A DNA stretch of 64,000 bases, from contig NZ_RARC01000027.1 in NCBI RefSeq assembly GCF_003719305.1, forward strand, positions 28,936 to 92,935, read 5' to 3'. This DNA is from Mycolicibacterium stellerae (GTDB lineage Bacteria; Actinomycetota; Actinomycetes; Mycobacteriales; Mycobacteriaceae). Under the pieces are notes generated by a model. It made no database searches, was not told the origin of the DNA, and worked only from the letters and a program-made list of their open reading frames with translations. Positions within the stretch are counted from its first letter, which is position 1; every line of letters begins with the position of its first letter. The translations under genes were made by a program, and so were the position numbers. Shown piece after piece: positions 24,480-34,822 of this stretch.

Positions 24480-25820
24480 ATGGATCGGCAGAAGGAATTC
24501 GTGCTGCGCACGCTGGAGGAACGGGACATCCGATTCGTCCGGCTGTGGTTCACCGACGTGCTCGGATTCCTCAAGTCGGTAGCGATCGCGCCCGCCGAAC
24601 TCGAAGGGGCGTTCGAGGAAGGCATCGGCTTCGACGGCTCGTCGATCGAGGGATTCGCCCGAGTCTCGGAGTCCGACACCGTCGCCAGGCCCGATCCGTC
24701 CACCTTCCAGGTGCTGCCGTGGACTTCCAGCGCGGGCCAGCACCATTCGGCGCGGATGTTCTGCGACATCACGATGCCCGACGGATCGCCGTCATGGGCC
24801 GACTCGCGGCACGTGCTGCGCCGCCAGCTGGCAAAGGCCAGCGATCTGGGTTTCTCCTGCTACGTGCACCCGGAGATCGAGTTCTTCCTGCTGCAGCCGG
24901 GGCCCGACGACGGCACGGAGCCGATCCCTGCCGACAACGGCGGCTACTTCGACCAGGCCGTGCATGACTCGGCGCCGAACTTCCGCAGGCATGCCATCGA
25001 CGCGCTTGAGCAGATGGGCATCTCGGTCGAGTTCAGCCACCACGAAGGCGCGCCAGGCCAGCAGGAGATCGACCTGCGCTACGCCGACGCCCTGTCCATG
25101 GCCGACAACGTGATGACGTTCCGGTACGTGGTCAAGGAGGTCGCACTCGGTGACGGCGTGAAGGCCTCGTTCATGCCAAAGCCGTTTGCCGAGTATCCCG
25201 GTTCGGCGATGCACACACACATCAGCCTGTTCGAGGGCGAGAACAACGCCTTCTACAGCGCGGACGACCCACTGCAACTGTCCGACACCGGAAAGTCCTT
25301 CATCGCAGGCATTCTGGAGCACGCCACCGAGATCAGCGCGGTGACCAACCAGTGGGTGAACTCCTACAAGCGGCTGGTACACGGCGGCGAGGCGCCGACG
25401 GCGGCATCGTGGGGTTTCGCGAACCGCTCTGCGTTGGTCCGGGTGCCGATGTACACGCCACGCAAGGCGTCGTCGCGTCGCGTCGAGGTGCGCAGCCCCG
25501 ACTCGGCGTGCAACCCATATCTCACGTTCGCCGTGCTGCTGGCGGCCGGCCTGCGCGGTGTGGAGAAGAATTATGTGCTCGGCCCACAAGCCGAGGACAA
25601 CGTGTGGAGCCTCACCCCCGAGGAACGTCGGGCGATGGGCTATCGCGAACTGCCGGGCAGCCTCGGCGCGGCGCTCGAGCAGATGGAGGGCTCTGAGCTC
25701 GTCGCGGAAGCGTTGGGGGAGCACGTATTCGACTTCTTCCTGCGCAATAAGCGGGCTGAGTGGGAGAACTACCGTAGCCACGTCACACCGTTCGAGCTGA
25801 AGACCTACCTGTCGCTCTAG
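24480..25820 (+). CDS. glnA2: type I glutamine synthetase GlnA2
   Basis: A 446-residue glutamine synthetase, the same length as M. tuberculosis GlnA2 (Rv2222c). Seen are the N-terminal FVRLWFTDVLG, the latch GFDGSSIEGF, the metal ligands in HPEIEFF and EFSHHEGAPGQQEID, the glutamate-binding NGSAMHTHISL-equivalent PGSAMHTHISLF and the ATP-binding KRLVHGGEAPTAASWG. Where GlnA1 has the adenylylated Tyr, this protein has Trp376 (NVWSLTPEE), so GlnE cannot control it in that way. glnE follows 45 bp downstream on the same strand. Confidence 0.95.
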   Translation: MDRQKEFVLRTLEERDIRFVRLWFTDVLGFLKSVAIAPAELEGAFEEGIGFDGSSIEGFARVSESDTVARPDPSTFQVLPWTSSAGQHHSARMFCDITMPDGSPSWADSRHVLRRQLAKASDLGFSCYVHPEIEFFLLQPGPDDGTEPIPADNGGYFDQAVHDSAPNFRRHAIDALEQMGISVEFSHHEGAPGQQEIDLRYADALSMADNVMTFRYVVKEVALGDGVKASFMPKPFAEYPGSAMHTHISLFEGENNAFYSADDPLQLSDTGKSFIAGILEHATEISAVTNQWVNSYKRLVHGGEAPTAASWGFANRSALVRVPMYTPRKASSRRVEVRSPDSACNPYLTFAVLLAAGLRGVEKNYVLGPQAEDNVWSLTPEERRAMGYRELPGSLGAALEQMEGSELVAEALGEHVFDFFLRNKRAEWENYRSHVTPFELKTYLSL

Positions 25821-25865
25821 CGGGTCGCGGTACGGCCTGCGCTACGGGCTGCGATAGCTTTTAGT

Positions 25866-28820
25866 GTGGCCAAACCTGCGACGCAGCGACCCAAGTTGCC
25901 CAGCGTTGGCCGGCTCGGGTTGGTCGAACCGTCGGCCACCGCTGATCTGAACCGACTCGGCTGGAACACCGACGCGCACGTCGAGCTGCTGTGGTCGCTG
26001 TCCCGGGCCCCCGACGCCGACGTCGCGCTGAAGACGATGGTCCGGCTGGCCGAGGCGTCCGGCCGGGACTGGGACGAGCTCAACCACGCGCTACTCAAGG
26101 ACAAGGGCCTGCGCGGCCGACTCTTCGGTGTGCTTGGCTCGTCGCTGGCGCTGGGCGACCATCTGGCCGCCCACCCGCGGTCCTGGCATCTGCTGGCGGG
26201 CGAGGTGAAGTTGCCCTCGGCAGCCGACCTGCTGGCCGAGTTCACCGAGGTTGCCGAATCGGTCAGTGGCACAAACGATGTACGGCCTGTCCTTCAGACG
26301 CTGTACCGAAACCGGCTGCTGGTGCTCGCAGGCCTTGATGTCGCATCGGTTGTGGAGAACGAGCCGGTGCTGCCGTTTCCCGTGGTCGGCGAGCATCTGT
26401 CGGACATGGCCGACGCCGCATTGGCCGCCGCACTCAAGGTGGCGACCAGATCGGTGTGTGGCGAGGACGGCCAGCAGCCGCGGCTGGCGGTGATCGCGAT
26501 GGGCAAGTGCGGCGCCCGTGAGCTGAACTACGTGAGCGACGTCGACGTCATCTTCGTCGCCGAGGTGGCCGACGGCGCCACCACCAGGGTGGCCGGTGAG
26601 ATGATGCGGTTCGCGTCGGAGGCGTTCTTCGAGGTCGACGCGGCGCTGCGCCCGGAGGGTAAGCGCGGTCAGCTGGTCCGGACGCTGGACTCGCACATCG
26701 CCTACTACCAGCGCTGGGCCAAGACCTGGGAGTTTCAGGCGCTGATGAAGGCGCGGCCCGCGGTCGGTGACGCGGAACTCGGTCAGCAGTACATCGCGGC
26801 GCTGATGCCGATGGTGTGGACGGCGTGCGAGCGCGAGGACTTCGTGCCGGAGGTGCAGGCCATGCGTCGCCGCGTCGAGGCGTTGGTGCCCGCCGATGAG
26901 AGGACCCGAGAGCTCAAGCTCGGCACCGGCGGGCTGCGAGACGTCGAGTTCGCCGTCCAGCTGCTGCAGCTCGTACATGGCCGCAACGACGAATCGCTGC
27001 ATGTGGCGTCGACGATCGACGCGCTCTCGGCCCTGAGCGCGGGCGGGTACATCGGCCGCGACGATGCGGCCAACCTGACAGCGTCGTACGAGTTCTTGCG
27101 GCTGCTCGAGCACCGGTTACAGCTGCAGCGCCTCAAGCGCACGCACATGCTGCCCGACGAGGGCGATGTCGAGGCGATGCGGTGGCTGGCCCGCGCCGCC
27201 CACATGAGGCCGGATGGTCAGCGCGATTCGCTCGGGGTGTTGCGCGAAGAGCTCAAGCGGCAGAGCCACCGGGTGTCCCGGCTGCACGCGAAGCTGTTCT
27301 ACCAGCCGTTGCTGGAAGGGGTTGGCCGGCCGGCGATGTTGACGCCGCAGGCCGCCGAACGCCAGCTCGCAGCGCTCGGATATGAAGGGCCACAGAGCGC
27401 TTTGACGCATCTTGCCGCGCTGACCGGGCATACCGGCAGGCGCGGCAGGGTGCAGCAGGTGTTGTTGCCCACGCTATTGGACTGGCTGTCCGACACGCCG
27501 GATCCCGATGCTGGGCTGCTGGCCTACCGGCGGATAAGCGACGAGCTGTCCGACCATCGGTGGTACCTGTCCACGCTGCGCGACGAGGGCGCGGTGGCGA
27601 AGCGGCTGATGCACGTGTTGGGAACGTCGGCGTATGTGCCCGACCTGCTGATGCGGGCGCCGGAGGTCATACGGCAGTACGCGGACGGGCCGAACGGGCC
27701 GAAGCTGCTCGAGGTCGAACCCGATGGGCTGGCGCGGGCGCTGGTGGCCTCGGCGGGGCGCCATGCAGATCCGGTGCGCGCGATCGCGGCTGCGCGGACA
27801 TTGCGCCGTCGAGAACTGGCGCGCATCGCATCGGCGGACTTGTTGGGAATGCTTGGGGTCGTTGACGTCTGCAAGGCGTTGACTTCGGTGTGGGTCGCGG
27901 TGCTGCAGGCGGCGTTGGAAGCCGTCATCCGCGCGAACACACCGTCAGACGGTAATGCGCCCGCGCGAATCGCTGTGATCGGCATGGGTCGGCTTGGCGG
28001 CGGCGAGCTCGGTTACGGGTCCGATGCCGACGTGATGTTCGTGTGCGATCCGAACACCGGCTTCGACGAATCCGGTGCGGTGCGATGGTCGATCACCGTT
28101 GCCGAGCAGGTGCGTTCGTTGTTGGGCACACCGAGCGCCGATCCGCCACTGGAGGTCGATGCGGGTCTGCGACCCGAGGGGCGTAACGGTTCGCTGGTGC
28201 GAACACTGTCTTCATACGCGACGTACTACGAGCAATGGGCGCAGCCGTGGGAGATTCAGGCACTGCTTAGGGCGCATCGGGTCGCGGGGGACGAGGAGCT
28301 TGGTGAGCGGTTCCTGCTGCTCGCCGACAAGACGCGGTACCCGTCGGGTGGTGTGTCGGCCGAGGCGGTGCAGGAGATTCGTCGCATCAAGGCGCGGATC
28401 GACTCCGAACGCTTGCCGCGTGGCGCAGATCCCAACACACACACCAAACTTGGTCGCGGCGGCCTGGCCGACATTGAGTGGACGGTTCAGCTGCTGCAGC
28501 TTCGGTATGCGCACAAGACGCCTGCTCTGCACAACACATCGACACTGCAGACGCTGGACGCGATTGGCGCGGCGGAACTAATCGCCGAGGGCGACGTGGA
28601 TCTGCTGCGGGAGGCGTGGCTTACGGCGACGCGGGCGCGAAACGCGCTGGTCCTGGTGCGTGGCAAGCCGAACGACCAACTGCCGGGGCCGGGCAGGCAG
28701 CTCAACGCGGTCGCGGTGGCCGCGGGTTGGGACAGCGGCGACGGCAGCGAATTTCTCGACAATTATCTGCGGGTGACCCGTCGGGCAAAGACGGTGGTAC
28801 GAAAGGTCTTTGGTGGTTAA
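25866..28820 (+). CDS. glnE: bifunctional glutamine synthetase adenylyltransferase/removase
   Basis: A 984-residue GlnE with two nucleotidyltransferase halves, each with the catalytic D-x-D: YVSDVDVIFV near residue 225 (N-terminal, deadenylylating) and YGSDADVMFV near residue 718 (C-terminal, adenylylating). A helical regulatory segment lies between. It adds or removes AMP on the Tyr of GlnA1. Start is GTG 25866 with TAGCTT five nt upstream (possible leaderless promoter). It sits between glnA2 and glnA1, as in M. tuberculosis, where it is essential. Confidence 0.95.
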   Translation: MAKPATQRPKLPSVGRLGLVEPSATADLNRLGWNTDAHVELLWSLSRAPDADVALKTMVRLAEASGRDWDELNHALLKDKGLRGRLFGVLGSSLALGDHLAAHPRSWHLLAGEVKLPSAADLLAEFTEVAESVSGTNDVRPVLQTLYRNRLLVLAGLDVASVVENEPVLPFPVVGEHLSDMADAALAAALKVATRSVCGEDGQQPRLAVIAMGKCGARELNYVSDVDVIFVAEVADGATTRVAGEMMRFASEAFFEVDAALRPEGKRGQLVRTLDSHIAYYQRWAKTWEFQALMKARPAVGDAELGQQYIAALMPMVWTACEREDFVPEVQAMRRRVEALVPADERTRELKLGTGGLRDVEFAVQLLQLVHGRNDESLHVASTIDALSALSAGGYIGRDDAANLTASYEFLRLLEHRLQLQRLKRTHMLPDEGDVEAMRWLARAAHMRPDGQRDSLGVLREELKRQSHRVSRLHAKLFYQPLLEGVGRPAMLTPQAAERQLAALGYEGPQSALTHLAALTGHTGRRGRVQQVLLPTLLDWLSDTPDPDAGLLAYRRISDELSDHRWYLSTLRDEGAVAKRLMHVLGTSAYVPDLLMRAPEVIRQYADGPNGPKLLEVEPDGLARALVASAGRHADPVRAIAAARTLRRRELARIASADLLGMLGVVDVCKALTSVWVAVLQAALEAVIRANTPSDGNAPARIAVIGMGRLGGGELGYGSDADVMFVCDPNTGFDESGAVRWSITVAEQVRSLLGTPSADPPLEVDAGLRPEGRNGSLVRTLSSYATYYEQWAQPWEIQALLRAHRVAGDEELGERFLLLADKTRYPSGGVSAEAVQEIRRIKARIDSERLPRGADPNTHTKLGRGGLADIEWTVQLLQLRYAHKTPALHNTSTLQTLDAIGAAELIAEGDVDLLREAWLTATRARNALVLVRGKPNDQLPGPGRQLNAVAVAAGWDSGDGSEFLDNYLRVTRRAKTVVRKVFGG

Positions 28821-28825
28821 TTCAC

Positions 28826-29458
28826 GTGGCTGAGCCGATAGATTTTGCGTTCGAGGAGATCAGCGCCGCCGAACACGATCGGTTGAAATCTTTGTATACG
28901 CCGTTGATCGATTCGGTGCGTCGGCTGATTCAGGCGGGCATTCAATCGAGCGCGGACGAGGCGGCGATTCGTGAAGCGCAGTCATTGATCGAGGCCGCGG
29001 TCGACAAACTCGGGACCGGGCCTGGCGAGCAGGTTCGCCTTGCGGTGGGCCAACGCCCCGTGGTGTGGGGAAATCCGGTGACCGGGTTTCGCAACGCGAT
29101 TGCGCCGCCCCTCGTCATAAGCGAGGAGCCGGATGGCTTGTGGTGGAGCGAGTTCGAGCTGGGGGAGGCATACCAGGGGCCGCCGGGGTGGGTGCACGGC
29201 GGCGTTCTGGCCATGGTGCTCGATCAACTGCTCGGTGAAGCTGCCAGCGAAGGACTGACCAAGCCGCTGTTCACCGGGACTATCACGCTGCGGTACCTGC
29301 GCGGTACGCCGTTGGGGAAGCTGCGGGCGGAGGCGGCGATCGAGCGGACTGATGGTCACAAGACGTTTGTGAGTGGTCACATGTACGACGCCGAGGGTAA
29401 GACGGTGGAGGCGGAGGGAATCTTCATCAAGCCGGTGTGGGCGAGGGACGCGGGATGA
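28826..29458 (+). CDS. PaaI-like hotdog-fold thioesterase
   Basis: A 210-residue protein whose C-terminal 120 residues have the hotdog thioesterase pattern: GPPGWVHGGVLAMVLDQLLGEAA (catalytic-site HGG and Asp/Glu helix) and the strand FTGTITLRYLRGTPLG. The N-terminal 80 residues are helical and not typical of PaaI. It probably hydrolyses an acyl-CoA. GTG 28826 is 5 bp after the glnE stop, and its own TGA overlaps the next ATG, so it is co-translated with the F420-type oxidoreductase. Confidence 0.82.
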   Translation: MAEPIDFAFEEISAAEHDRLKSLYTPLIDSVRRLIQAGIQSSADEAAIREAQSLIEAAVDKLGTGPGEQVRLAVGQRPVVWGNPVTGFRNAIAPPLVISEEPDGLWWSEFELGEAYQGPPGWVHGGVLAMVLDQLLGEAASEGLTKPLFTGTITLRYLRGTPLGKLRAEAAIERTDGHKTFVSGHMYDAEGKTVEAEGIFIKPVWARDAG

Positions 29459-30315
29459 AGTTCTATGTGAGCACGGCGTTCCGCGAACTGAAGGAAGCGG
29501 TCGAGATCGCCAAGGCCGCTGACGATCTCGGCTACCAGGGTGTCGGGATTCCGGACCACATCATCAATTTGGAGACGTTGTCGACACCGTATCCCTACAC
29601 GCGTGACGGGAAGCGGCGCTGGGAGGAATTCACTCCGTGGCCCGATCCTTGGGTGCTGGTGGGCGCGATGGCACAGGTGACGACGGGCTTGAAATTCGTC
29701 ACGACGGTGTACATCCCGGCGATGCGGGACCCCTATGCGGCGGCGAAAGCGATTGGTACGGCGGCATATCTGTCCGACGGGCGGGTGGAGCTGGGCGTTG
29801 GGGTGGGCTGGTGTGAAGAAGAGTTCACGTTGATGGGCCAGCAGTTCGCGCGGCGGGGTAAGCGGACGGACGAGATGTTGGAGCTGTTCCGGGCGCTGTG
29901 GCAGCCGGGGTGGACGGAGTTCGACGGCGAGTTCTACAAGACGCCGCGGCTGGAGATGGAGCCGACGCCGCCGAGAATCCCGATCTATGTCGGCGGACTG
30001 AGCGATGTCGCGCTTCGGCGAGCGGCGCGCAACGACGGATGGATCGGCGACTTGATCTCCACGGACCGGGCGATCGCGGGCGTCGAGCGGGTGCGGGAAC
30101 TGCGCGCCGAGAACGGTTTGTCGATGGCCGGTTTCGAGGTCCTGACACCGTTGACCGATGCCTTCATGCCCGAGCACTACGAGCGCGCGGAAGCTGCGGG
30201 CATCACAGGGATCATCACGATGCCGTGGATGTTCTACGCCGGACCGGATGCAACGCTTGACGAGAAAATCGACGGCATGAAGCGGTTTCGCAAGGACCTG
30301 GCCCTGGACCGCTGA
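29455..30315 (+). CDS. LLM-class F420-dependent oxidoreductase
   Basis: A 286-residue TIM-barrel protein of the luciferase-like monooxygenase class (the TIGR03619-type subfamily that uses coenzyme F420 in actinobacteria). Visible motifs: GYQGVGIPDH near residue 30, the strand VTTVYIPAMRDPYAAAKAIGTAAYLSDGRVELGVGVGWCEEEF, and PRIPIYVGGLSDVALRRAARNDGWIGD. The substrate is unknown; these enzymes often act on lipid or aromatic compounds. The ATG overlaps the stop of the thioesterase gene. Confidence 0.85.
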   Translation: MKFYVSTAFRELKEAVEIAKAADDLGYQGVGIPDHIINLETLSTPYPYTRDGKRRWEEFTPWPDPWVLVGAMAQVTTGLKFVTTVYIPAMRDPYAAAKAIGTAAYLSDGRVELGVGVGWCEEEFTLMGQQFARRGKRTDEMLELFRALWQPGWTEFDGEFYKTPRLEMEPTPPRIPIYVGGLSDVALRRAARNDGWIGDLISTDRAIAGVERVRELRAENGLSMAGFEVLTPLTDAFMPEHYERAEAAGITGIITMPWMFYAGPDATLDEKIDGMKRFRKDLALDR

Positions 30316-30353
30316 ATGCGGCGGTTGGCAAACCCACTGTGTAGCGGAGCCTG

Positions 30354-30379
30354 CCGTCGATCGGCTGAGCCGATGACGG
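30354..30379. terminator. candidate bidirectional terminator
   Basis: CCGTC and ATCGG pair with CCGAT and GACGG around a 5-nt loop, with one bulged G. It lies in the 83-bp gap between the convergent F420-type oxidoreductase and DoxX genes. Confidence 0.45.
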
Positions 30380-30398
30380 AGAAGACGTAAGGAAGTTC

Positions 30399-30920
30399 CT
30401 ACCGGCGGAAGCGGTCGAGTAGTCCTGGCCGTCGGCGCGGCGGGTCGTCGGCCACGCGGTCGACCCGTCGGCGCGGAGCCCCAACGGTTCGCCGGACACC
30501 CGGCCGTCGGCGGGCGTCTGCTGACAACGTGCCCGCACCCGTCGTCGCGATCAAAAGGAACGCGAAGCAGAACATGATGGCGAGCTCGCCGCCGTTGGCG
30601 ATCGGCCAGAAGCTCGCGCCGCCGCCCTTGAGCGGCGGCCAGTGCTGATAGAAGTACGCGAACGCCATCTCACCGGAGGCGATGAATGCCGCGATGCGCG
30701 TAACGAACCCGACGGTGATCAGAATGCCAAGGACGAACTCGATCAGCCCCGCCCACCAAAATGGCCAGGCGCCCACCTCGACCGGGCCGCCAGGCGCCGC
30801 GACCGGCCAGCCGAACAGCTTCTGCGAGCCGTGGATCGTATACAGCAGCCCAAAGATGATGCGGAAAGCGCTCAAGACAGGGGAGTGATAACCCGCCAAG
30901 CGGGCGTCCAGGTTGCTCAT
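30399..30920 (-). CDS. DoxX family membrane protein
   Basis: A 173-residue protein with four transmembrane helices over residues 15-130 and a highly basic C-terminal tail of about 45 residues (repeated RRR). The DoxX signature is seen in FRIIFGLLYTIHGSQKLFG and WWAGLIEFVLGILITVGF. In mycobacteria a DoxX protein works with superoxide dismutase and SseA in the membrane-associated oxidoreductase complex; whether this paralogue does so is unknown. ATG 30920 matches the family N terminus. Confidence 0.85.
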   Translation of the reverse strand: MSNLDARLAGYHSPVLSAFRIIFGLLYTIHGSQKLFGWPVAAPGGPVEVGAWPFWWAGLIEFVLGILITVGFVTRIAAFIASGEMAFAYFYQHWPPLKGGGASFWPIANGGELAIMFCFAFLLIATTGAGTLSADARRRPGVRRTVGAPRRRVDRVADDPPRRRPGLLDRFRR

Positions 30921-30940
30921 AGCTGACCCTAGCGCGCAAA

Positions 30941-30969
30941 AGGGCCGGGCGATACGCTCGCCCGGCCCA
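30941..30969 (-). terminator. Rho-independent terminator of glnA1
   Basis: An 11-bp perfect GC-rich stem (30942-30952 with 30958-30968) with a 5-nt loop. On the minus strand it starts 14 nt after the glnA1 stop and is followed by TTTT, the classical intrinsic-terminator form. Confidence 0.8.
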
Positions 30970-30982
30970 GATGCTGTGCTGG

Positions 30983-32419
<1,437 letters not shown>

Positions 32420-32475
32420 TGAAGACTCTCCTTTTATCTTTGTGTTAACCCGGGGCATGACGCTATGGACACGAT

Positions 32476-32513
32476 GTTGCACTGCAGTCAACCGTATGTT
32501 GCGCCGAAGTTAC
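32476..32513 (-). promoter_or_regulatory. GlnR-type operator of glnA1
   Basis: Read on the minus strand there are four half-sites exactly 11 bp apart: GTAAC, GCAAC, TTGAC and GCAAC, each separated by 6 bp. This fits the actinobacterial GlnR box (gTnAC-n6-GnAAC repeated twice) with one mismatch. The third half-site begins a TTGACT that could be the -35 element, with CATAG 18 bp further. GlnR activates glnA1 under nitrogen limitation in Streptomyces and M. smegmatis. The site also lies upstream of the divergent RDD gene. Confidence 0.7.
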
Positions 32514-32541
32514 GCAATTCCTCCAGACCTATGCTGGAACC

Positions 32542-33018
32542 ATGCCTTCCAGCTTCGGTTCCTGGCTATCTGGTCCGCCGCCCGTCGGGCCGGAACCGAC
32601 AGACCAGCGACCTAATGATTATCCAGGTCAGCGGCTGGGGCTACCCCCCAGCGGGCCTGAATCGCTTGCGCGGATGGGCAGGCGCATCGGAGCCCTGTTC
32701 GTCGACTGGCTGATCGCCTACGGCCTGGCCGCCCTGGCCATGACATTCGGGTGGTTCAGCGTGCAGACGCTGTCCACCGCAGTGCTGTTGGTCTGGTTCG
32801 TGCTTGGCGCGGTATCGGTCCGGCTTTTCGGGTTCACTCCAGGCCAGTACGCGCTCGGCCTGATCGTGGTGCCCGTCGACAACCGGCTCCATGTCGGGTT
32901 GGGGCGTGCGGTGGTCCGCGGCCTGCTGATCGCGCTGGTGATACCGCCGCTGTTCACCGACTCCGATATGCGCGGGCTGCACGATCGGCTGACCAACACC
33001 GCGGTGGTGCGGCGCTAG
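32542..33018 (+). CDS. RDD family membrane protein
   Basis: A 158-residue protein equivalent to M. tuberculosis Rv2219A. Residues 1-45 are Pro/Gly-rich and cytoplasmic; two or three transmembrane helices follow. The family name motif is visible: Arg in RRIGALFVDW, Asp in the same helix, and Asp in the last segment DMRGLHDRLTNTAVV. RDD proteins are proposed transporters or ion exchangers; a firm role here is unknown. It is divergent from glnA1. Confidence 0.85.
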   Translation: MPSSFGSWLSGPPPVGPEPTDQRPNDYPGQRLGLPPSGPESLARMGRRIGALFVDWLIAYGLAALAMTFGWFSVQTLSTAVLLVWFVLGAVSVRLFGFTPGQYALGLIVVPVDNRLHVGLGRAVVRGLLIALVIPPLFTDSDMRGLHDRLTNTAVVRR

Positions 33019-33038
33019 CCTCCGAGATCGACGAACTG

Positions 33039-33082
33039 GTGCGATCTACTCGCACTTCTGCGCCCAAACGTACGTTTGGGCG
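33039..33082. terminator. two adjacent palindromes between convergent genes
   Basis: GTGCGA and TCGCAC with a 5-nt loop (33039-33055) are followed 5 nt later by a perfect 22-bp palindrome with arms CGCCCAAACGT and ACGTTTGGGCG (33061-33082). They lie in the 72-bp gap between the convergent RDD and DUF4191 genes, so they are likely a two-way terminator; the lack of a loop in the second one is unusual. Confidence 0.6.
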
Positions 33083-33090
33083 TCATTGAG

Positions 33091-33846
33091 CTAGCGTCTG
33101 CGTACCGTGCGCTGCATGCCGCGCATCTTCGCCGCGTTCGGCATCGGGCCTTTCGGCATCGCCGCCGGGCCGACCTTGGAGCCAAGCGCGCCCAGCCGCG
33201 ACTCCAGCGAGTCCATCTGCTTGACGGTGATGTTCGCGGGCAGCTTGTTCAGGTGGCGTTCCAGCTTCGCCAGCGGCACCTCGTCGGTGCCGTTGCCGAT
33301 CACGACGTCGTAGATCGGGACGTCGCCAACCAGCCGCGCGGTTCGCTTCTTCTCCTGCGCCAGCAGCGGTTTCACCCGCGCCGCCGAGCCTTCGCCGACG
33401 AAGATCACACCCGGCCTGCCGATGACACGGTGCACGGCATCGAGATGGCCGGTCGCCGCGACGCCCGGGGTGACGCGCCACTTGCCGCGCAGGTTCTCCA
33501 GCGCCCATGCCGCCGCGCCTGCCTGACCTTCGGCCTTGTGATAGACCGCTTTCTGCGCCCGGCGGGCGAAGATGATGAACGCCACCAGCGCGCCGAGCAC
33601 CACGCCAAGCGGGATCAGCGTGAACATCGTGATCCCGCCCGCGAACACCCCGGCCACCACCGAGGCCGCCACGATCAGCACAAAAGCGCCGATCATGTAC
33701 GGCAGAAGGCGCTTGTCCTCCTTGCGCTGGATCTGGAACGCCTGCCACAGCTGACTGCGGCGCTGCTTGGATGCGGCCTTGCGAGTGGCCTTGGCCTCGG
33801 CCTTGGCGGCCTTGACTTCGGCCTTGCTGCGGGTGGTCTTCGCCAT
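33091..33846 (-). CDS. DUF4191 family membrane protein
   Basis: A 251-residue protein equivalent to M. tuberculosis Rv2219. The N-terminal 45 residues are very basic (repeated K-A-E-A-K), followed by two transmembrane helices at about 50-95 and a soluble domain (VHRVIGRPGVIFVGEG, ...VPIYDVVIGNG). It is the last gene in the dlaT-epimerase-lipB-lipA direction, 4 bp after lipA, and probably in that operon. Function unknown. Confidence 0.85.
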   Translation of the reverse strand: MAKTTRSKAEVKAAKAEAKATRKAASKQRRSQLWQAFQIQRKEDKRLLPYMIGAFVLIVAASVVAGVFAGGITMFTLIPLGVVLGALVAFIIFARRAQKAVYHKAEGQAGAAAWALENLRGKWRVTPGVAATGHLDAVHRVIGRPGVIFVGEGSAARVKPLLAQEKKRTARLVGDVPIYDVVIGNGTDEVPLAKLERHLNKLPANITVKQMDSLESRLGALGSKVGPAAMPKGPMPNAAKMRGMQRTVRRR

Positions 33847-33850
33847 TGGT

Positions 33851-34822
33851 TCAGGATACGGGTGGGTGTGAAACCCTCGAGCCCGCTGCCTGCGAATAGA
33901 GGCGACCGGCCCGATACGACGACCGCACCAGCGGCCCGGCGAGTACCCCGGCAAAGCCGAGCCCCTCCGCGAAGGCCGCGAGCTCGACGAACTCATCTGG
34001 ATGGACCCAGCGTTCCACCGGGTGATGACGCGCCGACGGCCGCAGGTACTGGGTGATCGTGACGATGTCGCAGCCCGCGTCCAGTAGATCCGTCAACGCC
34101 GTGCGCACCTCGTCCGTTGTCTCGCCCATGCCGAGGATCAGGTTGCTCTTGGTCACCAACCCGTAGTCACGCGCGGCGGTGAGCACCGCGAGGCTGCGGT
34201 CATAACGGAACGCGGGGCGGATCCGCTTGAAGATTCGCGGAACCGTTTCGACGTTGTGCGCCAACACTTCTGGCCGTGATTCGAATACCTGCTCCAGCAA
34301 CGCGGGTTCACCGTTGAAGTCGGGAATCAGCAATTCGACGCCGGTGCCGGGGTTGAGCTTCTTGATGTAGCGCACCGTTTCGGCGTACAGCCACGCGCCG
34401 CCGTCTGGCAGGTCGTCTCGGGCCACCCCGGTGACGGTCGCGTACCGCAGGCCCATGGTGGCAACGCTTTCGGCGACCCTGCGCGGCTCGTCGCGGTCCA
34501 GGTCGGCCGGTTTGCCGGTGTCGATCTGGCAGAAGTCGCAGCGCCGCGTGCACTGCTCGCCGCCGATCAGGAACGTCGCCTCCCGGTCCTCCCAGCACTC
34601 GTAGATGTTCGGACAGCCGGCTTCCTCGCAGACGGTGTGCAGGCCCTCGCGCCGAACCAGGTTCTTGAGCTGCGTGTACTCCGGGCCCGTCTTCATCCGG
34701 GTCTTGATCCACGGCGGCTTGCGCTCAATCGGAGTCTGCGCGTTGCGGACTTCCAGGCGGAGCAGCTTGCGGCCTTCCGGAGCCGCATGGCCGGCGACAT
34801 TGGATTCCGGGACGACACTCAC
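33851..34822 (-). CDS. lipA: lipoyl synthase
   Basis: A 323-residue radical-SAM enzyme that inserts two sulfurs into octanoyl groups on E2 and H proteins. Both Fe-S cluster motifs are seen: the auxiliary cluster C-x4-C-x5-C (CEEAGCPNIYEC) and the radical-SAM C-x3-C-x2-C (CTRRCDFC), plus the late RSSYRAG that binds the auxiliary cluster through Ser. The GTG at 34822 overlaps the TGA of lipB (GTGA). It is co-transcribed with lipB, the partner making the octanoyl-protein. Confidence 0.96.
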   Translation of the reverse strand: MSVVPESNVAGHAAPEGRKLLRLEVRNAQTPIERKPPWIKTRMKTGPEYTQLKNLVRREGLHTVCEEAGCPNIYECWEDREATFLIGGEQCTRRCDFCQIDTGKPADLDRDEPRRVAESVATMGLRYATVTGVARDDLPDGGAWLYAETVRYIKKLNPGTGVELLIPDFNGEPALLEQVFESRPEVLAHNVETVPRIFKRIRPAFRYDRSLAVLTAARDYGLVTKSNLILGMGETTDEVRTALTDLLDAGCDIVTITQYLRPSARHHPVERWVHPDEFVELAAFAEGLGFAGVLAGPLVRSSYRAGRLYSQAAGSRVSHPPVS

